Source: Schistosoma mansoni
Lineage: Eukaryota > Platyhelminthes > Trematoda > Strigeidida > Schistosomatidae
Assembly: GCF_000237925.1 (NCBI RefSeq)
Contig: NW_017386034.1
Span: 124,001-188,000, forward strand
Direction of reading: 5' to 3'
DNA: 64,000 nucleotides
Shown here piece by piece: positions 46,901-57,650 of the stretch (positions within the stretch are counted from its first letter, which is position 1; every line of letters begins with the position of its first letter). Below the pieces are notes generated by a model, which was given only the letters and a program-made list of their open reading frames with translations, ran no database searches and was not told the origin of the DNA. Position numbers and translations under genes: made by a program.

Positions 46901-47897
46901 ATTCAAATGAGTGAAAACTTTGAAAGCATAAATATATCACGAAGTTTATAAGCGATCACATGGTAATAACATGTTCTGTATCACTTGTGGATACAACTTA
47001 CATAGCTGAGAAAAGCCTGTAGTGATAAAATGTATACGTTAAGTGACCTACATTAAAAAACTACGCTTTTATAGTTAGGTTTGAATACCACAGTAATGTA
47101 TACCATTTCTGTGGAAAAAACTTTAACGTTTAGTGGAGGGATATTATAGTGCCTGAACATAAATTGTTTATTTCTATTAGAAGAATTGTAAAAATATATC
47201 TGCTTTAACTTTCTGAACACGATCCTACATATTGATACCTTAATGGAATAAAAAAGGGTATATATTTTGATAAAATTGATTTGACAGAAACGTCTAGTCC
47301 ACTAATAAATGACCAGTAGTAATGTTTTCGTTATCTGTTCACGATTTATCGTTTCATTTGAACCCAACATTCAACAACAGACGTCAATCAAAAACCTGGT
47401 GGCAGTGGAAGAAATTTCAACACCCAGAAATGAACACATTAATTTAAATATAGGAAAATACCGAATTTAGTCTGTCCAATTTGTAAACAAATACAAGAAT
47501 GAACTAATGATTTTCAACTTTAAGCATTTTTAGCATTCATTCAACTTACAGCAGCATCATATGGTGAACAAAAGTTTTCCAGTGATTTAGAAGCACATGT
47601 TGTTTTTAGTGGTAGTCTACGATAATTGACACAAAAATTATCTTTTACAACTACTGGTATGGAAGTCATCAAATCGGGAGTATCTGGATTTGTAACTGAA
47701 CTCTTTGGCATAATCTCAGATAAGCTACTCAGTATTGAATTGGTAGGAGGAAAACCAAGTTTAGACACAGATAAATCATTTTTAGCACCTTGTATATCGG
47801 CTTGGATACGATTAATAAATACGCGCCAAACATCCTCAGGATTAATACGTTTAGAAAGCAGTGAAGAATGAAGATGGTATATACAGCTGCGTGACAT
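43930..47897 (-). CDS. QRSL1: Glutamyl-tRNA(Gln) amidotransferase subunit A, mitochondrial
   Basis: Subunit A of the GatCAB complex, which converts Glu-tRNA(Gln) to Gln-tRNA(Gln) in mitochondria; GatA releases ammonia from glutamine. There are four exons on the minus strand: 47897-47550, 46261-45534, 45051-44820 and 44244-43930. All introns are GT-AG (1288, 482 and 575 bases), with matching phases 0, 2 and 0. The product is about 540 residues, close to the family size (human QRSL1 528). The amidase Ser-cisSer-Lys triad is visible: Lys85 in PVVVKDNF, cis-Ser171 in GGSSGGS, nucleophile Ser195 in SDTGGSARLPA. Other family segments are GKSNMDEFAMG, VVGLKPTY, SNMARYDGLKYGF and LTPVSPSLP. The start at 47897 begins the usual N-terminal helix and leaves only about six residues before it, as in human. 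GatB and GatC are not in the window. No frameshift or stop disturbs the exons, so I take it as functional. Confidence 0.95.
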
Positions 47898-47916
47898 TGA
47901 AACTTCGGTATAAAAA

Positions 47917-47918
47917 CT
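47917..47918 (-). promoter_or_regulatory. Possible splice acceptor in the QRSL1 5' leader
   Basis: On the minus strand TATATTTCCAG ends 19 bases before the start codon, a good acceptor. Schistosome mRNAs are often trans-spliced to a leader near the start codon; an ordinary leader intron is the alternative. No donor was identified. Confidence 0.35.
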
Positions 47919-48532
47919 GGAAATATATATGGCAACTCGAAAATATTAATACATTTAATAAGTTTATGGGTTAGTAAGCGATGAATCAGACTAACACTTC
48001 ACACAAAAGCATAAATAAAATAACCGTTATATGAGTGTTTCTACTACGTAAACCTTGTTTTTGGACAGTGGGAGACTCCGTTTATTATCTTTATGTATAA
48101 AGTGAACTTCGATCTAATAAATTACTAACTAGATAGTTTCGAAATCAAGAGCCCTGTATCATTACTTTTTTGTCTGAATTAGTGTAACCGGAAAACTTAA
48201 GTGACTGAGTTTTCAATATGTGTTAGAATAATAATTATAAATACTTTCCTTTTGCCCACAAAATATTTATTAAGTTCACCTAATTAACTGTAAATTCACA
48301 GCTGACTTGTGAACAAACTAGCTTTATGTTTAGTGAAAATCTGCACCATCGTTAAAATAGTTTAACATAAATATGAGGAATCATTATAACTCTATGAAAC
48401 TTCCTTACAAAACCACGAGGCCGCTATTAAAATGCCAGCAAAAATAGCCAAGTACTTTGAAAGCATCAACATTCCACATTACTCAACAACCACGGTAACT
48501 CATTTACTAACTGTGAGTTTATACATTCGACT
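47919..48532. other. Upstream flank of QRSL1
   Basis: AT-rich. It presumably contains the promoter, but I cannot point to a specific element. Confidence 0.35.
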
Positions 48533-48543
48533 TTGAGTAAAAT
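48533..48543 (+). repeat. Target-site duplication, left copy (11 bases)
   Basis: ttgagtaaaat, repeated exactly at 49052-49062 after the element's tail. Confidence 0.85.
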
Positions 48544-49051
48544 GACCTGGTACGGCCGAGGGTGGGGAAAGTCAGCTCTCCCTCTCGAAATGCTCTCACA
48601 TGACCACGTGCATACAACCACCGCTAGGGAAGTCCTACTAACTGCTTTCTCGAGGCGTGCTGGTTGTTTACAAAATTGAGAGGACGAAAAGCGAATGTCC
48701 GGCACTTTAACCGGGTTAGTGGATATTGAGGATCCACCAAGGGGAATTGGAAAAACCTGGTTCCAAACCAATGGCGCACATGGGCTCCAGGATTCTGAGG
48801 GAACAAATGGCGTATGAACCAATTATTGGTCAGCCGCTAACATGGAACTGCATCTTCTCACGATGCTCCACTGCCTTGTGGATCAGACCTTTAGGTCGAA
48901 GGTTTCGGACGTGGCCCCCAAGAAAACCACCTGCTTTGGTCTGGACACCCGAGCAGTAGGACAGCTCCCACACAAATCAAGTGACTTATGTGGCACATAT
49001 GTATTCACTGCTCCTTAGTACCAATACTTGTGTTCAAATACATAAATAATA
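48544..49051 (+). mobile_element. Internally deleted RTE derivative, 508 bases
   Basis: An 11-base duplication ttgagtaaaat (48533-48543 and 49052-49062) bounds a GC-rich element. It begins ctggtacggccgagggtggg, carries no endonuclease or reverse transcriptase, and ends with the same 3' segment as the RTE at 41744-42923 (gtggcacatatgtat ... accaatac ... gtgttcaaata) and an (ataaat)-type tail. It is best explained as a non-autonomous element moved by the RTE machinery. Small open frames on both strands have no coding signature. Confidence 0.8.
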
Positions 49052-49062
49052 TTGAGTAAAAT
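49052..49062 (+). repeat. Target-site duplication, right copy (11 bases)
   Basis: Exact repeat of 48533-48543. Confidence 0.85.
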
Positions 49063-49815
49063 TTTGATTGTGTGAAGGCTGATAATTCTAAGAGGGTAGT
49101 AGTGTTCAAGTCTATAACTTATCGATTGAAAGATAAGTACTTCAACCATTAAACCACCATTTTAGTACTTATATATGCCAATCTATACACAGCAGGATGT
49201 GAAGAGCTCAAGCGTTATACATATTCATTCAAATGAAATCAAGATTTCACGATAACAAGTGAGTCTTTATTATGTTTAAATATGTTGCCTAATCTCAGAA
49301 TTATCTAAATGATGTAACCAGTGAACATGCCCAATCATTGGCAGGAAACTAATTCATCCTAGGGGAGTCAAGTTTCTCAAATGTAGGACAGAGCTCCTTG
49401 GACACAATTTATAAGTATAATGAATGGATATCAATTACAGACAAGGTAGATCTGGAATATTTGAGTTAACTAATAGTTAACTTATAAAAACAGCGCTAAT
49501 TTACACACACATTATGTGAAACGCCTGAAGATGAGTATGACAATGATTTCACCATACAATGGTTGAACATTCTTGTGAAATTTCTCACATAACATACTTT
49601 AGTCACAATCAACAAAGTCGGCTACAAATGTATGTCAGTTCAAGTTGTCACGTTAAATTAGCACGACAGGAGAAAATTAAAAACATGAATTGTTGAAGAT
49701 CTGAAAGAACAGTTTTAATGACTAAACGCTGGGAAATACTGTTAAAAAAGAGGTGAAATCGATGAATAGTAAGTATGAACTAATATCGGAACTCGAGACT
49801 CAGAGGAAGGTAAGT
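49063..49815. other. Intergenic, faint tRNA-like trace only
   Basis: A weak B-box-like gtgttcaagtc near 49107 and an A-box complement near 49145 may be SINE remains. Otherwise nothing. Confidence 0.35.
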
Positions 49816-49819
49816 AGTG

Positions 49820-49995
49820 ATTAGACCTGTACCGCTGACTGATTCTGAGTCAAGTCACCAAGTTTCTAACCACCGATCACGATTACTGCACTGGGCCCGA
49901 AAAGTTAGTTCGGACTTAACAATACAGCTGCAGCAGTCAATGATTTCATCACACGATTCCATGTCTTGGCTTGGCCCACCAAGTTCTCTTACAAC
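49820..49995 (-). mobile_element. Decayed RTE tail (minus strand)
   Basis: On the minus strand AKTWNRVMKSLT and further on KLGDLTQNQS match the RTE C-terminal TWHQCLKSLT and LGDMAQNRS. The plus-strand text attctgagtcaagtcaccaa aligns with attctgagccatgtcaccta at 7149. Confidence 0.6.
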
Positions 49996-51440
49996 ATAGG
50001 AAGTCGAAGTAGATAATGGTTAGCTACGTGCAACATAAGATTAACAATCTATTTTTCGTTTTTGCCTAGCACCTTATACTTAACATCAGCATCACACACT
50101 TTAATCACGCGGTACATTGGGAATACCTTGGAGACAGCTATGATCAGAATTGTAGTCCATCACTATATTCTCTTCATAGAGCATATTCACAGCCATATAG
50201 TAATACAGAATGGAGTACTGAGCAGTATACTCGCCCCTTTAATAGGTTGAAGGGAACCTTACCCGCGCCACAATTAATAAGCTTTTGTGATAATTATGTT
50301 TTAGAAACGTCCTATTCTCTGAAATGGATGGTTAAGTCCTCGAGCTATCGTTGCTTACTCTTTTCAGAAGTATGTACTCAAAATATTCAAAAACAAACAG
50401 TGAAAGCTTCAAGATTAAACAATCTTGTCCAACGAACAAAATTTCGAAATCTTCCTCCTGCGTTGCCAAAAGTCTATTATCTCAAATGCAATGGAACTGC
50501 CCCTTTTAGATTGCCATGGTTTGTGTGAAAGATAACGCTAGCTAGAAGCTACAATGAGACAAGAAACTGCCACTCAGCCTCTACCTTAAAGTTTAATCCG
50601 TATAGAGGTGAAGTAGGATGAGAAGTATTCTCTTAATGATTGAAGTTAATATGCCATTAATTACTTTGAGACCATGAAGTCCATATCAATAAGTGATCTA
50701 AAACTTGTTTTCAAGCACAAAGGTGAGAGATTCTACTTCTACTACAGAACAACTGTGACAGGAACAAGAAAAAAGTAAGGGCAACTAACTGGAAATGTTG
50801 TGAACGCTCAGAAGTATGGTATGCTACTACAATGAAAAATGTGCATCAGTGGGCTAAAAAGATAACTACGCCTTTCTGTATATATCTGCATCTTTTGTAA
50901 CACTGAAATTTGCATTTAATATAAAGGTCCAATTAGAATGTCAAATGTTCAGGATAAATAAGATCTAAAACTAGGAATTGATACCAAGAATTTTTGAAAA
51001 CACAATTAACTAAAGTCAAGTGGCTTGACAAGACTACAGGCAAGCATCCCTTAACTAAACACATTGCATAACTGCTAAGCAGATTAACTATTCAACAGAT
51101 AAGATGAGCTTAAACCTGTTATAAATGGTCAAAGGTTAAATATTGAATTATGTATCTACGAAAACTTGTTGGTTTGATCAAGCAAAATCAAGTAGAAGTT
51201 TGTTGATCAGTCGGTTCCTAGCAAATGAATACATTAAATTTTAATCCCGAAAGTAATCTTAAAACAACGAGATTTTCACTGAAGTCATTAGGACTATATT
51301 TTTAGTGAACCATGTGTAATTTAATGACAGAAAAATCGACATAATTAAGCGAAAGAGATTACACCGCATTTAGCATTATAAAAAAAAAAAAAAAAAAGAA
51401 GACAGACACATTTTTCATTACAGTGAATCGAGAATACAGT
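49996..51440. other. Intergenic, no gene recognised
   Basis: Open frames up to 93 codons (50247-50528) have no family signature. An A-run of 18 lies at 51380-51397. Confidence 0.4.
51380..51397 (+). repeat. Poly(A) tract, 18 bases
   Basis: An uninterrupted A-run, followed by an A-rich segment. Confidence 0.9.
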
Positions 51441-51456
51441 TAAGAAGAAACAAATA

Positions 51457-51462
51457 TTTATT
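51457..51462 (-). promoter_or_regulatory. Polyadenylation signal AATAAA for the small gene
   Basis: AATAAA on the minus strand only 13 bases after the predicted stop codon at 51476-51478, giving a very short 3' untranslated region. Confidence 0.5.
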
Positions 51463-51475
51463 TTTGGCAACAAAA

Positions 51476-51697
51476 TTAGTCTAAATCATCATCGTCGAAA
51501 GGGTCATAGCCGAAATCTGGGGAAAAATATTTACTGAAGATATGAACTACCTCGACGAAAATCAGCATGGAGGTCTGGAGCTCGTTCACTAGATATTGTG
51601 CACGTTATGTCCTGGAAAATTAAAAGGTATATTAACAACTTACTTCATCCATCATCCCTTGAGATGCGTAATCTAAACCCTCATCAACTGGCTGCAT
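51476..51697 (-). CDS. Small acidic protein or gene 3' end with two micro-introns
   Basis: Minus strand, exons 51697-51644, 51611-51551 and 51516-51476. Introns are 32 bases (GTAAGT ... TTTTCCAG) and 34 bases (GTAGTT ... TTCCCCAG). Phases match (0 and 1). The joined 51 residues run MQPVDEGLDYASQGMMDE, DITCTISSERAPDLHADFRR, then DFGYDPFDDDDLD and TAA. The tail is strongly acidic. Very short introns of about this size are known in schistosome genes. The second intron also contains a stop if retained, so splicing decides the tail. I do not recognise the family. An acceptor at about 51698-51699 (CTTCTGAAG) could instead join earlier exons, so this may be only the C-terminus of a longer protein. 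Confidence 0.5.
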
Positions 51698-51698
51698 C

Positions 51699-52010
51699 CT
51701 TCAGAAGCTCGTAGAACAAAGTATAATCGACTGCGTGGTTGAAATAAATATAACCTTTTGAAAAATCTTGAAATGTGATACCATAAAAGTAATAATAATA
51801 AATCTGAAACAATACCATACACTAAACATAAGAGATCTTTAGTGATCCTATCCAGCGGTACAGACGAAGCAAGCGGAGTAAAATCAAGCTGCTGGCTTAT
51901 CTCTTGTGACGAGACTGTGTTAACGATCAGCTACATATCCACACCAAGTGAGTGCATTTGTGTCATGTCTTGCTTGACGATTTTGTAAGTTTCGTTTAAT
52001 TAAATCTTAC
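51699..52010 (-). other. Possible upstream exon or pseudo-exon
   Basis: On the minus strand one frame stays open, apart from a single TAG, from about 52010 to 51699. It reads KIVKQDMTQMHSLGVDM, then LIVNTVSSQEISQQLDFTPL and ASSVPLDRITKDLLCLV. A donor in that frame (near 51822) would join the next exon in phase. I cannot tell a decayed exon from chance. Confidence 0.2.
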
Positions 52011-52689
52011 ACAACCACCATATGAAAATGACATCATAGATTCATGGTACTGATTAGGGGACGTTCTGGTCAACCCAATCACAATGCGACCCGTTTGATA
52101 CAAAAAAGTTTAGGCCTTCACTTCTGAACATGTTTTCTGTGCGAAGGATAGGGATAATAAAATGTTACTAGAACCAATGGAGATAAAGAGAGCTCTATGA
52201 GACTTATTGGCTGAAAACTAAAACTTGGACTACCGAGACATTGCTGCATACAATCCGATTACAGAGCACTATCATGCGATTCATCTAATTTACTTAATCT
52301 TGAACTACTAACATTATCTAGAACTAGTCAGTCAATGGTTGTTTAACTGCGAATACAAGGACTCACAATAATCTACAACGCATTTGTCAAACGATTGATA
52401 GAAAAAGCACGTATGATGTCTCTTAGGTGCTGTGTGTTGAAACAGTCATTCATTAAGAAGGATACATACGAAATCATCACTATTGTTTCCGCAGTTTTAA
52501 GATTATATTCAAGAGTGGTGCGAAATGTTGTGAAAAATGTCCCACAGTAAGAACTACCACATAATCTCAAATTTTCTGTGCACGGAAAGTTGGGAACTTA
52601 CAATAGTCTTAGGAGTCAGTTAGGAAACTTTGACCTTGAGAACAAATAAACAGCAAACAGAGCTTCAACCCTCAATTAATGGTCAGTAA
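52011..52689. other. Intergenic, nothing recognised
   Basis: No feature supported. Confidence 0.35.
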
Positions 52690-53495
52690 AAGTGATTTCA
52701 GAACTGGAGATGGAGTCGAACGCATCGACAAATTCGCTTATCTTATAAGTCTGATCAGCCCTAATGGGTTGATGTCTGACGGAATCTCTGCACGGATTCA
52801 AAAAGCTCGTTTGACTTTTGCCAACTTAAGTCACCTATAGCGAAGACGAGATATCCGTCTGTCAATTAAGGGACGAGTGTACTGCGCAGCAGTTCGCTCT
52901 GTTCTACTTTACGGCCTCAAAACGTAGCCATTAACAGTAGAAGATACTCGTAAGTTACTAGTATTTGACCACAGGTGTCTTTAAAATATTGCTGGCATCT
53001 GCTTGGTTCACCGGGTAAGTAATAGTGAGGTTCGACGCAGGGTATTAGGGAATGATGGTGAATCAGTTGATGAGGCCATGAATCTTCATCGACTGAGATG
53101 GTTGGGCCACGTGTTACATATGTCTGAACACTGGTTACGACGACGCGCTATGCTGACTAGTATTGGTGATGATTGGAAGAGAATTGGAGGCGGCCAAACC
53201 AAATCGTGGCATCAGTGCTTGAAGTCACTAACTTCTGGTTTGAGACTCTGAGTGACATGGCTCAGAATCGATCACAATGGCGTAGGTGTATATACTCCAT
53301 AACTTCTCCTAAACCTTGAGATTACAATTGCTTCATATCTTTCTTCTAGTACTACATTCTAATATATGCAATCTTTTAAATATTACCATCAATAAATTAA
53401 CTGCTTCTATGGATTCGGAGTTCATCTTGTTGTGCTTATGAGGTATGTCAACTTGGACTGATGCATATGTGTGCCTGGCCCTACGTTGTAACTGA
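52690..53495 (+). mobile_element. RTE-type LINE, 5'-truncated, decayed
   Basis: The plus-strand reading has RIDKFAYLISLISPNG, DGISARIQKARLTFANLSHL, IKGRVYCAAVRSVLLYGLKT, VFDHRCL, then the open frame 53003-53251 with HRVSNSEVRRRVLGND, HRLRWLGHVLHMSEH and GDDWKRIGGGQTKSWHQCLKSL. At least three in-frame stops (TAG or TAA) interrupt it, two of them replacing an expected Trp (SHLW, KTW) or Arg. The 3' region and gttgtaactgactga end match the copy at 6905-7512. Confidence 0.8.
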
Positions 53496-54779
53496 CTGAG
53501 GAATTTCCGCAATAGAGTAATTTAAAGCAAATAGATCTAGATGAGCATAATTGAACGTATTATATTTGAAATTAATAATCAGAAGCAATCATATACAAGA
53601 AAAATCATCGGTTATACTTAGGGTTAGCAAAGAGAATGGAGTATTACAGCGATCTGCAATTTCGGTTTGGGTCCGTTTGTGGATTCTCTTTGACAGAGCA
53701 GATCTCGGTGATGGGTAATTCAGTGATTTTGAGGATACGATTGGAAGATGAAGCTAGTTTGTCTATAGCTTTACTTAAGATTAAGAAAGAACCGCTTGCA
53801 TTTGTCAAAGAAACTTCGGTCAAAAAGTTTTCCATAGACAGATGAGTCATAACTTTACTGGGTAATGCCCTCTTTTATACGTAGCAACGTTTCAGCTGCC
53901 GGACTGTCTCACAACTCGTTTTTTGGGATTAGTGACCTAGTGTTTACCAGTTGGTTAGGTCTCCATGTCCAAGGACAGTCTTTTGCACAGTGTCATAAAG
54001 TCTAAAAACACCACTAGTAAAAGTGGCAGGCGTAAAACTCCTGCAAAACTCCCGTGGTAATGTATTCACCACCACAGGTAGTTGGCCACATATATCTATC
54101 ATACCGTGCTCACGGAGGTCAGCTTTCGTTATAACAGGAAATGCCTCTATATTGTCAGTCCAGAATGGCAGGAGTTGCGAGATGGAAGGCATACGAAACT
54201 TAGTCTTTAAATTTTTAGATGCTTGCTTCTACATAATAAGAATAGAACTTATGAATATGAGAAAAAGTTATGAAAACACAAAATTGATTTCACAATATGT
54301 AGAAATATAAGTAATATTACAACAAGAAACAGACTGACAGTTTGTCTTTCAACGTACCAGATCACATCCAGACTCACCATGGATGATGTCGCGGATATGT
54401 AATGCTTGATAACTTGATTGTCCGCAACACCGTTGTAATCAATGATCTCAGACCCGGTCTAATCAGAAGTCATAAATGAAGGGGTTCGAAGATATAACCA
54501 TAAGATCTTAGTCTAGTAATGGTTGTAAGATGCGTGAGTTAAATTATCTCATACCAACATGTCAACGTTTATTCTACTGCATCCAAACACTATACATCAT
54601 GAATAATTTCGTCCTCTCCTTTTATTTAGTATTTCTGTGACATCAAGTAACCACTCATAGATGGAAAAATTTCTGAGTTTAAATCGATCATGTCAGATCT
54701 GTTTTTTAATCGATACCACAGCTGTACAGCTTGTGCATTATGCTAGTTAGAATGACGACTACTATTAAACCACGACCCT
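53496..54779. other. Unassigned region between two LINEs
   Basis: 53636-54192 is less AT-rich, with overlapping frames on both strands (69-95 codons). None has a motif that I recognise. The part just before 54780 may be 5' sequence of the next LINE. Confidence 0.35.
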
Positions 54780-57650
54780 GAATAATACACCGATATTCAG
54801 CTAATTAAATATCCAAAACTATCGACTCTATCGCTGCGACAGAGAAACTAAGCGAGGAGGCGGTTGTCTTATATTTGCTTTGGATACCTTAAAAACTAAC
54901 AAAGTTGAAGATAGTATCTTGAATAGTTTACCAGAATTGATCTGGATATCAATCAATACCCTAAATCATAGTGTACTCCTAGGATGTATATACAGAGCTC
55001 CTGACAGTTCGGATAATCTGAATGACCATCAATGCATTCATACATGCATTTACTCTAAACTTCAGTGCTAAGATTATCACTGGCGATTTCAATTATCCTG
55101 GGATTAACTGGAGTACCGGTAGTTGTCAGTCAAGCAATGATGAATTTTCGTCAATTCTTAACCTGTACTGCTGGTCACAGTGAGTTCGTACCCCAACAAG
55201 GGGTGACAATACACATGATCTAATATTTAGTAGAGATATCATTCCCCTATCTGTACAAGTATATAACGAATTTGAAAGCAGTGATCATAAGATAGTAGCT
55301 TGTGCTCTCCCTATCTATCCTTCTTATAACTGACCAATTCAAAGAACCTGCAATTGTAGAGACTATAAGCATGCAGATTGGAACCTCTTGCACTCACTGA
55401 TCGAACTCTCACACTGGGATGAATTCTTCTCATGTAATAATCTCACAGATGCCATCAACATATTCTATTTGATTGTTTACTCTTGTCTAGATTCCTGTGC
55501 ACCAATTAAGACTTACAGGATTAGTAAACCTTACGAATTATATATACCAGCTAAATATCGTAATAAACTAAGACGCCTACAGAAACATTATTTTAAATCT
55601 GACAACTTCACGGCAGTCACACAAATAACAATAATTTTTAACCAAATTAAAGAGAAACGTAGGTTAAAATCCATCAATGAAGAGCTATTGGCACTAAGTA
55701 CTAGCTCAAAAACGCGAAACCTAATCCACCTTTACAATAAACGTGCTAAATCAACTCAAAATGTTGATATACCATGCATCCTGCATAATAATAGTTTTAT
55801 ATATGACCCAAAAACTATAGCAGACCTTTTCAGTGGTAATTTTGCAAATGGCAAAGAATCCATAAATGGCTCTGTTTCAAGAGTTATACGCGTGACTGGT
55901 AACTCAATAAAATCTATCTCCTTCACATGTTTGAAAATTAGTAAGGTTATAAATAACCTCAAGGTTTCGAAAGGTCACGGAGCAGACGGGATTTCATCAT
56001 TTCTCTACAAATATGGTGGTCCAGATATTCCACTTCTTCTCCTTAAGCTGTTTACTCTCTCTATAGAATCAGGCTTTTATCCTGACTGTTGGAAAACCGC
56101 GTACATCATACCAAGTTACAAATCCTGAGATAAGACTGACATGAACAACTATCGGCCAATAAATATTGCTCCAGTTATCTCAAGGATTATGGAAAAAATT
56201 ATTGGTGACGAACTACCCAACTATTTATTGACTGAATCAATTTATTGATGATTCGCAACATGGATTTCTTAAAAATCGATTTTGTATGACATGTCATTTT
56301 GACTTCTTTAATTTAGTCTATTCGCTTCGTAGCCAAGGATATCTAGTATTAGTGCTATACCTGGACATCTCTAAGGCCTTCGACATGGTCAACCACCAAC
56401 TTCTCATAGGTAAACTCGCATCTTATGGGGTCCAAAACCCGTTACTAGCCTGGTTTGATTCCTTCCTCAGCAATCGACATCAAATAGTTAAAATCAACTC
56501 TTCATTGTCGAATGCCGTCCCTGTTAGAAGTGGGGTAATTCAGGGTAGTGTCTTAGGTCCTTTGCTCTTTTTAGTTTTCATTAATGATATTTGCCAGTGT
56601 TTTAGTGTGGGTAAGTCCCTTTTGTTTGCAGACGATCTTAAGGTGGTGTACTCATTTTCTCCACATGAGCTGAGCAATATTCAAAATTGTATCAGCACGG
56701 AGCTTAACAAGGTGGCACAGTGGTGCTCGAAATGGCAACTGGAGCTTAATACAGTTAAATGTGGATGGTTATGCTTCGGTGATACATCACTCAACCTCGA
56801 TCTTTCCATAAATGGTGAAGTGTTATCTAGGTTACACACAGTAGTAGATCTAGGACTTAGGTACTCCGATGACTTGTCGTTTACTGAACAGGTAATGAAA
56901 CAAACGTCCAAGTCTCAACGCCTTATAGGTTTCATAACTCGAAACCTTCATAACAGCGAATCTCGTATTCTAATGTACAAAGTCTGTGTTCGACCACTCC
57001 TCGAATACTGCGCGTTTCTCCTTAGTAGCACGCGCATAAAGGATAAATTAAGACTGGAATCAGTACAGAGACGATTTACACTTCGTACTCTTGGAACTGA
57101 TAGTGTCTTGATATATAATTCTAGGTGTAGTAAACTAGGGCTTGACCCTTTATGGAAGAGGAGACTCAAACTTAACCTTATCTTCTTTTTCAAAATACTT
57201 AACAAACTATCCTTCACATCCAGCCAGGCGATTCAATATGCTAAAGCCTCACATTACGACATTCGTAACTCCTTGTCTTTAGCGAAACAAACATATTCTA
57301 GATCTTCTCTCTATATGAATTACTTTACCTGTAAGTTTTCTAGGCTCTGGAATAATCTACCTCAAACTATCCGTACGTTAAACTCTCTCCCATTGTTTGT
57401 TCGCTCAATTAATGCCCATTGCTCCTCTGAAAATTCATCAAATGTTCTAGCGCCTGTAAGTGTATCTTACTCCACAAGTGAGATTATCGGAACTTTAAAT
57501 GTTTAACCTCTTACTTGCTATCATTGTTTTGTTGTTCCGTGCTCTTTGCTTTTATCTTACTTTCTCTAGTTGTAGATAATTATCAATAACTCGCTCTGGC
57601 ACTGGAAATAACCTTAAAGAACAACGTTGATTAATCATCAGGCTATCCAC
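54780..57650 (+). mobile_element. CR1-type (SR1-like) LINE, nearly complete ORF2, decayed
   Basis: Plus strand. It contains an AP endonuclease domain, a reverse transcriptase domain and a C-terminal region, ending at 57506. A short 3' untranslated part to about 57650 follows. The 5' end is not defined; ORF1 was not seen. No target duplication was found because the outer ends are unclear. Confidence 0.8.
54842..57506 (+). pseudogene. CR1-like endonuclease/reverse transcriptase (ORF2 remains)
   Basis: In order: RGGGCLIFAL and VLLGCIYRAPDS (endonuclease start), GDFNYPGINW (catalytic Asp-Asn), THDLIFS and ESSDHKIV (terminal Asp-His). RT follows: KVSKGHGADGISS, NNYRPINIAPVISRIMEK, LDISKAFDMVNHQLL (first catalytic Asp), PVRSGVIQGSVLGPLLF, LLFADDLKVVYSF (catalytic FADD), then a C-terminal segment with RPLLEYCAFLL, ESVQRRF and WNNLPQTIR. 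Frame changes occur near 55060-55075 and 56220-56290. TGA stops occur near 55181, 55331 and 56126, with another stop close to the second shift. It cannot make a full protein as it stands. The last 406 codons (56286-57506) are open. Confidence 0.85.

Noticed and set aside
53644-54192. Minus-strand frames suggesting a retroelement protein
   Set aside because: No aspartate protease, RT or integrase motif could be recognised; left unassigned.
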